NCBI RefSeq assembly: GCF_000764305.2
Contig: NW_025946552.1
Span: forward strand, 225,896-289,895
Length of the DNA stretch: 64,000 nucleotides
Reading direction: 5' to 3'
From: Hyalella azteca
Lineage: Eukaryota > Arthropoda > Malacostraca > Amphipoda > Hyalellidae
Shown: piece by piece, positions 11,098 through 23,046 of the stretch
How the letters are laid out: every line of letters begins with the position of its first letter
Position numbering within the stretch: the stretch's first letter is position 1
Notes under the pieces: generated by a model
The model's input: the letters and a program-made list of their open reading frames with translations, nothing else
The model's database searches: none
Told to the model about the DNA's origin: nothing
Position numbers and translations under genes: made by a program

Positions 11098-11656
11098 CGA
11101 ATTCCGTTTAGTACCAGGATACGGAATTCTGTTTTGTACCAGGATACGGAATTCCGTTTTGTACAAGGATACGGTATTCCGTTTTGTACCAGGATTCGGA
11201 ATTCCGTTTTGTATCAGGATTCGGAATTCCGTTTTGTATCAGGATACGGAATTCCGTTTTGTATCAGGATACGGTATTCCGTTTTGTACCAGGATTCGGA
11301 ATTCCGTTTTGTATCAGGATACGGTATTCCGTTTTGTACCAGGATACGGAATTCCGTTTTGTACCAGGATACGGAATTCCGTTTTGTACCAGGATACGGA
11401 GTTCCGTTTTGTACCAGGATACGGAATTCCGTTTTGTACCAGGATACTGAATTCCGTTTTGTACCAGGATACGGAATTCCGTTTTGTACCAGGATACTGA
11501 ATTTCGTTTTGTACCAGGATATGGAATTCCGTTTTGTACCAGGATACGGAATTCCGTTTTGTACCAGGATACTGAATTCCCTTTTGTACCAGGATACGGA
11601 ATTCCGTTTTGTACCAGAATACGGAATTCCGTTTTGTACCAGGATACGGAATACCG
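11098..11656. repeat. 25-bp minisatellite
   Basis: About 22 copies of a unit containing GGAATTCCGTTTTGTACCAG. Each unit carries an EcoRI-type palindrome GGAATTCC. All frames stay open because unit length and composition avoid stops, so several overlapping false frames appear on both strands. Confidence 0.93.
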
Positions 11657-11855
11657 TTTCATTCCCAGTTGCCATCACGACTTTTCCTTTGATTTGATCC
11701 TTTGATTTTAAATACCTCGGACTTCATAGCTAGTTGGTACGGAAAATTTTTTTTCATTTTTTTATAAGTTTGCACTTCTCCTGCTAACCATATTTTTGCT
11801 GTGTCTGTGTGTTACTAGTGCTGATATTGTTGTTCTTGTAACTCCCATATCTTCA

Positions 11856-12000
11856 GGGCCTACACTTTCAAAAAAAGTTAAGAGATCGTAAGTTCATCAG
11901 CCAATTATTGACGGCCTTTCAAGCAAAATCCACCAATCATGGATATGAAAATAGAGCGTAAGAACTTACGTTCACTTAGCAAATTTTGAAAGTATGGCCC
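11856..12000. mobile_element. MITE family B, complete copy
   Basis: A 145-bp element bounded by inverted ends GGGCCTACACTTTCAAAA and TTTTGAAAGTATGGCCC. The interior includes TTAAGAGATCGTAAGTTC and the later complement GAACTTACG. No coding capacity. A 3'-truncated relative occurs at 22720-22816. Confidence 0.8.
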
Positions 12001-13539
12001 AGGTATACGGAATAAAATTTAATATTTCGTAAGCTCCGGTCTGCAGTTTAGCGGAACATCGAATTTATTTTACGATTTTATTAACGGCTTCTGATGCTGG
12101 TATCTTGACTTAGATATTTACCTTGGGTCGTCATAATTAGTTATTGACAAATGGGTACCGTACCTTAAAAGTTTAGAAAAATTTGAATATTGGTTTTTTA
12201 TTTTCCATGTTTTGCGGCGTTGATTTTCTAATTCGCAAAAAATTGGCTGTAAAATTTTCGAACTGTGTTGAAAATGTAACTAATATTTTTATTGGTATTG
12301 CTGATACCCGCAGATCTCTCGAATGTGTATTTTTTATCGAAATTTTTATTATTAATCGCTTTGAAAAGCTCATTTTTGCGGATGCATCGTGCATTATTTT
12401 GCAAAAATTAAACTCGAATAATTGGTTCGTTTTGGCTTTGCTTTACAGTATATCAATTACTACTTTTTTATTATATTATTGATCGGGAATCCAGAATTAA
12501 AAATTTCTGGAATCCCAATCCCGCCATTCCCAAAATTAATAAAGAAGCTTACGTGCTGTGGGTAATTGTTAATTACCTCACTAATTGCATTCCTTCCAGT
12601 AATATTAGTAATTAGCTAGAATTAAGCAATTTTTTAATAATACCTAATTTAACTTGAATACGATCATTGAACAAAAAGGTTTGAACGTTTTGGTAACATA
12701 TAATTAATGTTGACATTGAAATGTTCAAGGTCGACATTTCTTTTAACCGATATTTTAAATAAATAAACTTTAAGAAATGAACGTTAAAAAATAAACATAA
12801 ATTGTTACCCGATATTTCAAATAGAATTTTGTGTAACTTCCTCATGTAATAAATAATGTAAATTCCTCCTACAATAAATATTGTAATTTCCGCATACAAT
12901 AATATTTGTGTACACGATTAATAAACAATAATTGTACTCAAGTTTGTATTAATAAAACACAGCAGTAAAGACCAGTTGTATTTCAGAGCTCCCTCCCCCC
13001 TCCATACAAATACAAAAAAACACACACGCGACCACTTAATTAATAATCAACTTAGCAATTAATACAGACTCAATTAACTAAACCAACACCAATTAATTCG
13101 TGAACATCGCAAAATCCAATTATTTATTACTAAAAAAAATATTGTACTGAATGTGCGGAAAATTGAAACTTATAATTGTGTATAAAATTAAAAGTTCCTT
13201 TGATTGATTATTTTGCATTAAAAATGCGATAAATTTCAATTATTAATTGATAATTGAGGTATTTTTCGGTTGAAAAATTGGAAACAATTGAAAAATTGTT
13301 TTTCATACTGCGATAACAATGATTAAAATGAGTTTAAAACAATGATATTAATTATATTTAATGATTTTTAAAGCAGGGAATGCAAATAAGGTAAATTCAA
13401 AAATAATTTTTTCACACGAATTTGTAAAATAAATTGAATTGTAAAAAAATATTGTAAACAAAGTTGATGTAAGAGTGAAGAACAAGAAAGAAGAAAACAA
13501 AAATTATCACAAATTTTGAAAATTATGAAACGAAAAATC

Positions 13540-13850
13540 GATATTTAAATTTTCTTTGAAAACAAAATTTATGAAAGCACAGCTGAAAAAATAGCAAAGG
13601 AACGAAAATAGAAAGAAAAAATAGGGAAAATAAAAAAAGACGAAAACTGAAAAAATATAGAATGAAAATCAAAATAAAAAGAAAGGAAAATAGAAATAAA
13701 AGATGAAAATAGCAAGAAAAGAAGGAAAAAAGAAAGAAAAGAAGGAAAATGGGGAAAAAAAGAAGGAAAATGGAAAAAGAAAGAAAGTGGAGGGTGGGAG
13801 AGCGTGAGAAAGTTAGCATGAAGGTCGCTATTGTAATCATGCTAGTTACA
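13540..13850. repeat. A/G-rich simple sequence
   Basis: Purine-rich GAAAGAAAA-like low-complexity DNA. The Phe/Leu-rich minus frame here is a shadow. Confidence 0.8.
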
Positions 13851-14224
13851 TGCTAGTGGTAGCCCGCTGCTATGTACACAATATATACAGTGAACACACA
13901 CGCACACAGCTTATCTGTATAGAATGTACACAATCTTACGTCTACAGCAGCTCTGTATTAAAAGTGTTAACACAAAGTGTACGTACACACATAGCGTGTT
14001 TGTAAACTATGTAAATTACAGAATTGTTGAAGAAAATCGCAATTCGGTTTAGAATTGTAACCAAATTCGATTATTGTTTACACAGAGAAACTTTCCAGGT
14101 ATTGCAGTACAAATATTGTGTGGATTATACACACAGCTACACAGCTTGTATGTTGATTCAACACACAGTAAACTTATTGTAATAATATAAAACTTTTGAT
14201 ACGCCACAGTACGCATCAAATTAT

Positions 14225-14665
14225 TATTTAAACCACGAGTCTGTATGAACCGCGGGTATGTATGAACCACGAGTCTGTATGAACCGCGGGTCTGTATGAA
14301 CCACGAGTCTGTATGAACCGCGGGTCTGTATGAACCACGAGTCTGTATGGACCGCGAGTCTGTATGGACCGCGGGTCTGTATGAACCGCTGGTCTGTATG
14401 AACCGCAGGTCTGTATGAACCGCGGGTCTGTATGAACCGCGAGTCTGTATGAACCGCGAGTCTGTATGGACCGCAAGTCTGTATGGACCGCAAGTCTCTA
14501 TGGACCGCGGGTCTGTATGAACCGCAAGTCTGTATGGACCGCAAGTCTGTATGGACCGCGGGTCTGTATGGACCGCAAGTCTGTATGGACCGCGAGTCTG
14601 TATGGACCGCAAGTCTGTATGACTGTATGAACCGCGGGTCTGTATGAACCGCGGTCTGTATGAAA
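14225..14665. repeat. 17-bp minisatellite
   Basis: About 25 copies of a unit like GAACCGCGGGTCTGTAT, with GACC/GAAC and GCAAG/GCGGG variants. Reading frames on the minus strand are translated repeat. Confidence 0.93.
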
Positions 14666-15261
14666 AATGATTTTATATGAACCACACAAAATATTCATAG
14701 CTGAAGGCATTATTAAGAGCTTCACAATCTCCCGCGTGTGTAACAATACAATAAATGAGATAAGACAATTCATCCATACAATAAAGTTCACGAGGTTTGT
14801 TGAATTCATACATTTGTGTGCAATAATTAGTTACATTTAATCTGGATCATTTTTATCAGTTAACTATGATCATTCATAATCATGATCATCATTTACTCGA
14901 GTATTACAATAATTACAATGAATGATTCATGAGATTACAATAATACAATCATTTATCTCATTACAATAACTACAATATATATAAACCTCGCAACAATACG
15001 GCTCGTTTTGCTAAATCTAAACCTACTTTATATTCACATTTGATTTCAAGAGGCCTATGCTAAGTTCGGGAGGCCTACAAAATTTTTTTAATTGATGACT
15101 CCGATAGGCCTAGTAAAATTATTTTGAGATAAGTCGAAAAAAAATTTAATTTCTAAAATTCATCAAAATTGACAAAAAAAAAATTCTACCCTAAAATTAA
15201 TTGAGGAAGTTTGACATGAAGCTAAAATTTTCCGCTAATGACCTATAGGCCTAAAAAATAG

Positions 15262-15560
15262 CTCACACAGACGCATTTAGACCAGCCAGGAAATAGGCCA
15301 AAGTTGGGGTTCATTTCTTGAGTTTAGGCCCACCAGGAAATAGGCCTAGGTTGGGGCTCATTTCTTAGGCTTATGTCAGGAAATAGGCCTAAGATGGGGG
15401 TTCATTTCTTGGGCTTATGTCAGCCAGGAAATAGGCCTAAGTTGGGGTCCATTTCTTAGGCTTAAACCAAGAAATAGGCCTAAGTGGGGTTCATTTCTTA
15501 GGCTTATGTCAGCCAGGAAATAGGCCTAAGTTGGGGTTCATTTCTTAGGCTTAGGCCCGC
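15262..15560 (-). repeat. ~47-bp minisatellite containing the ARID5 stop codon
   Basis: Five to six copies of a unit containing AGGAAATAGGCCTAAG and GGGGTTCATTTCTTAGGC. The most proximal unit overlaps the ARID5 reading frame: the last residues GGPKPKK and the TGA stop are encoded by it. Confidence 0.88.
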
Positions 15561-17415
15561 CAGGGGACATTAGGGCCGCCAAAAAGTGCGCTGGCGGAAC
15601 ATTCCCGCCGCTCCCACCGCTGCTGGCGGCGGCGGCCGCGGCGTTCCCAAGGAAATTTTTGTACATTCCTAAATTTGCGAGCGCCTCGGGGGAGACCCCA
15701 GAGTTCGAGGGTCCCCCCATGGGGGGTGAGCTTAATAACCCCGCTGGTCCCCCCAACCCCAGGCTGTTGAGGTGGGCCATCTGTACCGCCTGGTGAGCGG
15801 CGGACAGAGAGGACAGAGTGGACGAAGTCGAGGACGAAGGGATTAATGAATTGTAATAAGCGGCGGCTAAAGGGTTGCTGTCCATGTAGGGGAACATGTG
15901 GGGGAGACCTGGGGGGATACCTCCTCCAGGGGTGCTAGGAGATGAGGAAGAGTTCTTCGTGTTGGCTGAGGTACTCACCCCCATCAGGAAGGGGAGAAGA
16001 GACCCAGAAATGCTGCTGGGGGGCAAGGACCCCGGGGGGAGCCCTAGACCAGCTAGTCCCGGTGGTAGACCATGTGGGTTTAGACCCTGGGCAGCAGCAG
16101 CAGCAGCAGCCATGAGTGCAGCACCTGGCATGCTGTTCATGAGGTTCGATAACTCAGCATTACTCATGCCCCTTGGTAACTCAGCATTCCCCATACCTCC
16201 TCCCCCGGGGGAACGAAAGTTCCTGTTGTTGTTGGGGGTGATGGTGACTCCCCCATCCAATGATGTAGTTGATGATGATGATGATAATGATGAAGGTTTA
16301 TGATGCATTAACGAAGATCTGGAATGTTTGTTCAATGTTAACGGTTTAGGTACGGCCGACACGGTTATGTCTCTTCTCGTTGAAAGGTCCAAAAGTTCGA
16401 CGTCTAACCTTTCACTTTTACCACCACCTCTTCCTGTAGACTTAGTGGGGGCTAGACTGCAGGGGGGTCTGCTCAGGTCTAGGATTTGGATCTCAGGACT
16501 TGATCTTTTGCTGGTAGGGGTCTTGGGGGACGAATGTGGGGCTGGGCGGGCCGTAGACCCTCCCGCGTGGTCTGCGATGGGTTTGTCGTAGACCCGGCTG
16601 CTCTGGGCGTAGACGCTCTGGCTTTGGAAGACCCTAGGAGGGTCTGGGCGAGGAGAGTCCCCTTGTGAGGTCTTCAGAGGGGACCTGGAGGTCTGTTGGT
16701 GGGCTGCAGGGGCTGACGCGGGGAATATAGAGGTCTGGGGAAGCAAGGCAGCCAGGGCGTTGATGGTCTTGGTGCTCTGATGCGCCGGCAAAAGAAGTTT
16801 CGAGTTCGCGTCTAACAAATTCATAGACCTTAGTAGGTCTGCAGATACAAGGTCTGGCACGGTCTGTAGCTTGGTCAGCTCCGCCTGCAGGTCTAGACCG
16901 GACCTGCCCCCCAATGGGGACCCACTGACACCCAGAGGGTGGTGGGGAATGTGGTGGGAGTGGCGGGAGCTGGTCCCGACGTTCCCGACATCGCGGGTTC
17001 CGTTCATCAATCGTCCCCCGCCATCGTCGGGTTTGAACCTCTTGGCTGAGGGTTCACAACTGAGCCCCCCGACCCCAGGGGAGGCCGAAGCCCCGGCGGC
17101 GGCCACAGCGGCGGCCATCGTGGCCGCGGCCACCGCATTAAACGAATTCTTATCGAATTTCTTCGCAAGTTCCGACAAATTCGAAAGCGAATTTAAATCC
17201 AAAACGTTCAGCTCGGGGAGGTCGATCCCAAGGGCTTTGAGGTTGAGCCCCGACCCTAGAACCCCTAATGGGGATGAGGCAGCAGCAGCAGCAGCGGCTG
17301 CAGCTAATGTCTCATTAAAGGTGCGGGGGATTGGGGTGATGGTTATCTCGGGGCGCTTGGCGAGGTCCGCGGGGATGTGGGAGTCCTTCATCCCCACGCT
17401 GCTCATCTTCGGCAC
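15538..17415 (-). CDS. ARID5: ARID5 terminal exon, C-terminal tail
   Basis: The acceptor CCCCACAG precedes 625 codons and TGA; entry is in phase 0. It begins VPKMSSVGMKDSHIP. The tail is rich in Ala, Ser, Pro and Gly, with Ala runs at about 40-50 and 100-115 in the exon. A basic patch SAKRFKPDD follows. Two LDLS motifs (QILDLSRPP, ELLDLSTRRD) resemble the CtBP-binding type and the DLS motif of vertebrate ARID5B. The end (NPLAAAYYNSLIP) weakly recalls the vertebrate C-terminus. The last seven residues come from a minisatellite unit. Interaction with CtBP is inference. Confidence 0.88.
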   Translation of the reverse strand: MPKMSSVGMKDSHIPADLAKRPEITITPIPRTFNETLAAAAAAAAASSPLGVLGSGLNLKALGIDLPELNVLDLNSLSNLSELAKKFDKNSFNAVAAATMAAAVAAAGASASPGVGGLSCEPSAKRFKPDDGGGRLMNGTRDVGNVGTSSRHSHHIPHHPLGVSGSPLGGRSGLDLQAELTKLQTVPDLVSADLLRSMNLLDANSKLLLPAHQSTKTINALAALLPQTSIFPASAPAAHQQTSRSPLKTSQGDSPRPDPPRVFQSQSVYAQSSRVYDKPIADHAGGSTARPAPHSSPKTPTSKRSSPEIQILDLSRPPCSLAPTKSTGRGGGKSERLDVELLDLSTRRDITVSAVPKPLTLNKHSRSSLMHHKPSSLSSSSSTTSLDGGVTITPNNNRNFRSPGGGGMGNAELPRGMSNAELSNLMNSMPGAALMAAAAAAAQGLNPHGLPPGLAGLGLPPGSLPPSSISGSLLPFLMGVSTSANTKNSSSSPSTPGGGIPPGLPHMFPYMDSNPLAAAYYNSLIPSSSTSSTLSSLSAAHQAVQMAHLNSLGLGGPAGLLSSPPMGGPSNSGVSPEALANLGMYKNFLGNAAAAAASSGGSGGNVPPAHFLAALMSPGGPKPKK

Positions 17416-17416
17416 C

Positions 17417-17600
17417 TGTGGGGACATTTGGGGATTAGTGAGAGGGTTGGGGGTTAGTGCGGGGTTGTGGGGACATTTGGGGATTAGTAAGGGGGTTGGG
17501 GAGTTAGCAAGGGGGTTGTAGGGACATTTGGGGATTAGTAAGGGGTTGAGGAGTTAGTGCAGGGGTTGTGGGGACATTTGGGGATTAGTAAGGGGGTTGT
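17417..17600 (-). repeat. Array repeating the ARID5 terminal-exon acceptor tract
   Basis: The acceptor tract (minus strand CCCCAAATGTCCCCACA) recurs about four times, with spacers such as GGATTAGTAAGGGGGTTG on the plus strand. It starts exactly at the exon edge. Confidence 0.85.
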
Positions 17601-17603
17601 ACA

Positions 17604-19425
17604 GTCAAGAGCGTCAGTCAAGAGCGTCAGTCAAGAGCGTCAGTCAAGAGCGTCAGTCAAGGGCGTCAGTCAAGAGCATCAGTCAAGAGCGTCAGTCAAG
17701 GCTCACAGTCAACAACAAAGTGGAAACAAAAACAAAACAATACATTACAAAATTTAATAAATTGAATGAACTGTAAAAACAACAATACTAATAACAAAAA
17801 CAGAAGCAATCAAGCAATATATAATATAATATGCCACACAATTATATATACAATAAAGAACACATACAATGATGTTATAAATAGCAAATAGCTAAACAAA
17901 ATGGGAACTAAATAGAATTTAATTAGTTAATGAGACAACAACTAATGTAGCAGCAATTAATCAATAATCGATGTAGCAGCAATTAATCAATAATTGATAT
18001 AGCAGATATTAATCAATAATTGATGTAGCAGATATTAATCAATAATTGATGTAGCAGATATTAATCAATAATTGATGTACGTAGCAGATATTAATCAATA
18101 ATTGATGTAGCAGATATTAATCAATAATTGATGTAGCAGATATTAATCAATAATTAATATAGCAGCATTTAATCAATAATTGATGTAGCAGATATTAATC
18201 AATGATTAATGTAAAAACAATAACTATTAGGCATTGGTTGTGCTCTAATCAGCCATTGCTACTCATTAAATATCACAATTATTATCAGAAGACAAATTAT
18301 TAATTGTACAACACTAAGAATTCCTTGATTATAATAAGCAAATAATCATCAATTATTATACCCAGCTGATAAATTGCCAATTATTTTTAAGTGATAAAAC
18401 TATCAATTATAATAAATATTAATTATATTCAATTATATAACTTCGGATTTTTGCAGCATAATTCAACGATTAATTTAAAATTAATTGACGATAATCAGCA
18501 AAAATTAAACGTGATTATCAGTTGATAACTGTGATGAAACGCCATGTTCATCACTGCGCGAAGGTGATGAATCTTCGTGATGACATCCAGGGTGATGAAT
18601 ACGTCCTAGTCAAGAGCGTCAGTCAAGAGCATCAGTCAAGAGCGTCAGTCAAGAGCGTCAGTCAAGAGCATCAGTCAAGAGCGTCAGTCAAAAGCATCAG
18701 TCAAGAGCATCAGTCAAGAGCATCAGTCAAGAGCGTCAGTCAACAATATAGCGAAAAACAAAAACAGAACAAAAATACATCACAAAATTCAATAAATTGA
18801 ATGAACTGTAAAAACAACAACAATAATAATAATAATAATAATAACAACAGCAATCAGTATATATAATATAGGTAATCCACCACACAATAGTAAAAACAAT
18901 AATATATACAATAAAGAACCAACACATGCAATGATAAATTAGCAAATAAATTAGGAAAAAGCAAACTAATTAGTATTTCAATAATTAATTAGTCAACAAT
19001 TGATGTAGTAGCAATTAGGCATTAATTAATTGCGCTCTTAATCAGCCATTACATTTCATTAAATATTGCAATTATCAGAAAACAAATTCTCATTATACTA
19101 AACTAATAATTTCTCGATTATAACAAGCAAATATTTATTAATTATTATAACCAGCTGATAAACTACCAATTATTTTCCAGTGAGAAAACTATCATTTACA
19201 ATGAAGAAATTGATTATTAATTATATTCAATTATATATATAGTATAATTATAACCTCGGATTTTTGCAGCATAATTGAATGATTAATTTCAAATTAATTG
19301 ACGATAATCAAAGCAAAATTAAACGCGATTATCAGTTGATAACTGTGATGAAACGCCATGTTCATCACTGCGCGAAGGTGATGAATCTTCGTGATGACAT
19401 CCAGGGTGATGAATACGTCCTGAGT
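17604..19425. repeat. ~1-kb tandem segmental duplication in ARID5 intron
   Basis: Two direct copies (about 17604-18605 and 18606-19422). Each starts with a 12-13-bp array (CAGTCAAGAGCGT), then TTGAATGAACTGTAAAAACA, and ends with GTGATGAAACGCCATGTTCA plus a GATGAATACGTCCT end. Copy 1 is longer because it holds an extra 26-bp array (GTAGCAGATATTAATCAATA) at 17940-18215. Confidence 0.85.
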
Positions 19426-19600
19426 GATGAATGCAGGTGCTGGTGATGAATGCTGGTGCTGGTGATGAATGCAGGTGCTGGTGATGAATGCTGGTGCTGG
19501 TGATGAATGCAGGTGCTGGTGATGAATGCTGGTGCTGGTGATGAATGCTGGTGCTGGTGATGAATGCTGGTGCTGGTGATGAATGCAGATGATGAATGCC
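19420..19600. repeat. 19-bp minisatellite
   Basis: Nine copies of GATGAATGCTGGTGCTGGT, alternating with a GCAGGT variant. Further GGTGAT-rich sequence and a 20-bp array (ACAGGTGGTGAAAACACCAC, about 19905-20030) follow. This DNA is intronic. Confidence 0.88.
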
Positions 19601-20039
19601 GTTGACATTGATGAATACGGTGATGAATACCAGTGATAAATGGTGATAACTCACCGAGAAGAGTGGTGATGTCACCACACCGCTGGCAAACAAAGCTGCA
19701 CCATTTTTCTGATCATTATTGGGTGGTGAAGCACGGTGGTGCTGGTGGTGGTGGTGAAGATGGGTGATGATATCCACGGGAGCAGACCAGGTGGACGTGG
19801 TGGTGGTGGTGGTGGGTGATGAATCCATGCGGGTCATCACACTCGATTTGTCCTGAACCTACGGCACCACACAAGTGATGACAACACCACACAATTACTG
19901 TCTGTGTACTTAACGTCACCAAACAGGTGATGACAACACCACACAGGTGGTGAAAACACCACACAGGTGGTGAAAACACCACAGGTGGTGAAAACACCAC
20001 AGGTGGTGAAAACAGCACACAGGTCACCACCACAAATGG

Positions 20040-21168
20040 TGTGATGATAGCAGTTCAACATGTGATGACATCACCACATTGTGGCGGCCAACCATTAAAA
20101 TAATAGTGGTGCATTTCCATAAACTTGTCACCACACCACCACTATTTTCAGTGTTTTTATTCTATAATTATAACTAATAATATAATTTTTATAATAATAA
20201 CTAATAATGTTATTTCGATAATAATAACTACGGACAGTAATAATGTAATTTTTATAATTATAACTAATATTATGATTTCGATAAAATCACTGTATGCGTT
20301 TTCGTTCTCATCTTATTGTATTTATTGTACTAAAATTCCACATCAAATTCAAAGGTTTCCAACACAAAAAAATTTACAAGAATTTCAACACATAGAAGTT
20401 TAAAACACACAACGGGAATTCTAACACAAAACCAGAATTTTAACACAAAAAACACCACACAAAACAACAATGTGTGGGGGCGATGGACCAATCATTTGAT
20501 CCCCTCATCCTCATAATACAAAATACAAAAAATTAACACTAAATAATACAAAACAATACAAAAAAACTAATACAAAAAAACGAAACCATAAAAATACAAA
20601 AACATTACAAAACAATAAAAAAAATGCAAAACAATAAAAAAACATACAAAAACACAAAACAATACAAAAGAATACAAAACCACACAAGGCACACAAGTGT
20701 TGTTAGTTAAGAGACACAGACAACAGTTCTGTTGACCACAGCAACAGACGAAACAAACGAAGCAACAGACGACTGCAATAACTGCATTAATATGTACACA
20801 AAAACAGACATAAATTTAAAATATTAAGAACGATTACCATAGAAAACAAGACCAATATAGATTTTTTAATCCACACAAGATAAAAACGTATAAAAAACGA
20901 AGAATGTGAACAGAAAAACGATATGAAAATAAAAATTATAAGGAAAGATAGTGAAAAACGAATAAAAATAATAGTCATGACTATGAACAAAAAATAATAC
21001 ACAAAAAAATATTTAAAAAAAGTACGGATAGAAAAAAAATATAAACGTAAAAAATTAAAAATTAAAAAATATTATCCGGATAACAAAATTATTATGTCAA
21101 TGAAAAAAATAGCAATACAAACAAAAAATATATAATTCATAATATAAGAAGAAAAATATAAGACGAAC
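20040..21168 (-). other. ARID5 intron, A-rich
   Basis: A-rich, low-complexity intronic DNA (ACAAAA-like runs at 20510-20690). No exon or transposon is recognised. Confidence 0.6.
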
Positions 21169-21430
21169 CTGCAGGATGGAAACAGAAGGCTCGCCGTCCT
21201 GTTGTTTCTTGCCGTTACTGTTGCGCGCAGCATGTTGCTGTTGTTGCTGTTGATGTTGTTGCATCTGTTGTTGTTGTTGCTGTTGATGTTGTTGCATCTG
21301 TTGTTGTTGTTGCTGTTGATGTTGCATCTGTTGTTGTTGCTGTTGGTGATGGTGCAGAGCTTTAGCTGTTTCTGAGCCGTACAGTCGCTTCTGTTCGTTC
21401 AACAGGAACTTCTCGTACGGGTACAGCAGC
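21169..21430 (-). CDS. ARID5: ARID5 exon: ARID end and poly-Q
   Basis: It starts by completing an Arg codon (phase 2 entry), then LLYPYEKFLLNEQKRLYG, the last ARID helix, then ETAKALHHH. A Gln-rich stretch with an internal 11-residue repeat (MQQHQQQQQQQ) occurs about three times. It ends SVSILQ|GTTCGT in phase 0. The acceptor TGTTGACAG sits at the start of a small repeat. Length of the Gln tract is likely variable. Confidence 0.9.
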
Positions 21431-21431
21431 C

Positions 21432-22235
21432 TGTCAACAGGGGCGTGTCAACAGGAGGGTGTCAACAGGAGGGACTGTTGCTTACAGGGGTTCAACAGAT
21501 GGGAGTTTTAGTGGAGGGGTTAAAAATAAGAGGGGTTCAACAGAGATGACTTTTAGTGGAAGGGTTAAAAATAAGAGGGGTTCAACAGATAGGAGTTTTA
21601 GTGGAGGGGTTAAAAATAAGAGGGGTTCAATAGAGATGACTTTTAGTGGAAGGGTTAAAAATAAGAGGGGATCAACAGAGGGGAGTTTTAGTGGAGGGGT
21701 TAAAAATAAGAGGGGTTCAACAGAGGGGAGTTTTAGTGGAGGGGTTAAAAATAAGAGGGGTTCAACAGAAGTGACTTTTAGTGGAGGGGTTAAAAATACG
21801 AGGGGTTCAACAGAGGAGACTTTTGAGTGGAGGGGTTAAAAAAGAGGGGTTCAACAGAGGGGACTTTTGAGTGGAGGGGTTAAAAAAAGAGGGGTTCAAC
21901 AGAAGGGACTTTTGAGTGGAGGGGTTAAAAAAAGAGGGGTTCAACAGAGGGGACTTTCGAGTGGAGGGGTTAAAAAAGAGGGGTTCAAAAGAGGGGACTT
22001 TTGAGGAGGGGTTAAAAAAAAAGGGCTCAACTGAGGGGACTTGGATGGGGTCAACAGAGGGGACTTGGATGGGGTCAACAGAGGGGACTTGGATGAGGTC
22101 AGAGGGGACTTTTGAATGGAGGGGTTCAACAGAGGGGACTTTTGAATGGAGGGGGTCAACAGAGGGGACTTGGATGGGGTCAACAGAGGGGACTTTTGAA
22201 TGGAGGGGTTCAACAGAGGGGACTTTTCAATAGTT
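21432..22235. repeat. GGGGTTCAACAGAGG minisatellite in ARID5 intron
   Basis: Short TGTCAACAGG repeats next to the exon acceptor give way to a 44-48-bp unit (GGGGTTCAACAGAGGGGACT plus TTTAGTGGAGGGGTTAAAAA), about 15 copies, then shorter units. A different GGGTTGGAAGG-type array continues to about 22440. Confidence 0.9.
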
Positions 22236-22459
22236 CGGTCGGTTGGAAGGGTTGGAGGGCTGGGTTGTTAGGGTGTGTAGGTGGGGTGGGTGGCAAGAGT
22301 GGGTTAGAAGAGTGGGTTGGTAAGATAGGTTGTTGGGGTGGGTTGGAAAAGTGAGTTGAAAGGGTGGGTTGGAGGGCTGGGTTAAAAGGTTGGGTCAGAA
22401 GGGTGTCTTGGAAGGGTGGGTTGAAAGGACAGTTGGGTTGAGGTGGGTTGCCCACTCAC

Positions 22460-22631
22460 CTCTCATAATGCCTCCTGATGACATTAGCAGAGGAGGGTGA
22501 GGGTGGGTTGGTGGGGTGGGCAGGAGGTGGGCCAGCCATCTGATCATATAACATCTTCCACTGCTTCTTAGCGCACACCGCCTCGTACCCACCCAGCTGC
22601 TGTACTGCGCTGAACAGCTCGAACACGTTCA
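22460..22631 (-). CDS. ARID5: ARID5 exon: central ARID
   Basis: A 172-base exon entered in phase 1 and left in phase 2 (GAGAG|GTGAGT). It encodes LNVFELFSAVQQLGGYEAV, then CAKKQWKMLYDQ, a Pro-rich loop and ANVIRRHYE. The Leu-Gly-Gly-Tyr, QW and RRHYE positions are the classic ARID core. A Pro-rich insertion (GPPPAHPTNPPSPSS) sits where vertebrate ARID5 has a short Gly/Ser loop. Confidence 0.95.
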
Positions 22632-23046
22632 CTGCACAGTGTACAGTGTACAGTGTACTGGTCAGAGTACTGGTCAGTGTACTGGTCAGTGTACTGGTCA
22701 GTGTACTGGTCAGTGTACTGGGCCTATACTTTCAAAAAAGTTAAGAGATCGTAAGTTCATCAGCCAATCATTGACGGCCTTTCAAGCAAAATCCACCAAT
22801 CATAGACAAGAAAATAACTGGTCAGTGTACTAGTCAGTGTACTAGTCAGTGTACTAGTCAGTGAACTGGTCAGTGTACTAGTCAGTGTACTAGTCAGTGA
22901 ACTGGTCAGTGTACTAGTCAGTGTTCACTGCACACAGTGTACTAGTCAGTGTACTAGTCAGTGTAGTAGTCAGTGTACAGGTCAGTGTACTAGTGAGTGT
23001 ACAGGTCAGTGTACTAGTCAGTGTTCACTGCACACAGTGTTCTCGT
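22632..23046 (-). repeat. 12-bp array abutting ARID5 central-ARID acceptor
   Basis: CAGTGTACTGGT and TAGTCAGTGTAC units run directly up to the acceptor (minus strand CACTGTGCAG), whose bases are part of the motif. A MITE B copy is inserted at 22720. Confidence 0.9.
22720..22816. mobile_element. MITE family B, truncated copy inside a minisatellite
   Basis: Starts GGGCCTATACTTTCAAAAAA and matches the first ~95 bases of the copy at 11856. It lacks the right inverted end. The 12-bp array continues on both sides. Confidence 0.8.

Larger units (their letters stand above)
9928..15261. other. Intergenic region between lysozyme and ARID5 3' end
   Basis: AT-rich DNA without a supportable gene. It holds a CT-rich tract, 25-bp and 17-bp minisatellites and one MITE B copy. 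The open frames at 12173-12482 and 12612-12899 show no family signature or codon bias, and I do not call them. Confidence 0.6.

Noticed and set aside
11075..11705. Overlapping long frames on both strands
   Set aside because: The 25-bp repeat lacks stops in several frames; the encoded peptides are pure repeat.
12173..12899. Frames of 73-99 residues between lysozyme and ARID5
   Set aside because: AT-rich composition, no recognisable domain, no splice context; expected by chance.
14049..14809. Repeated YRLAVHTD frames
   Set aside because: Translated 17-bp minisatellite; no start context or conserved domain.
15896..17521. Plus-strand frames of 135-216 residues
   Set aside because: Shadows of the ARID5 terminal exon on the opposite strand.
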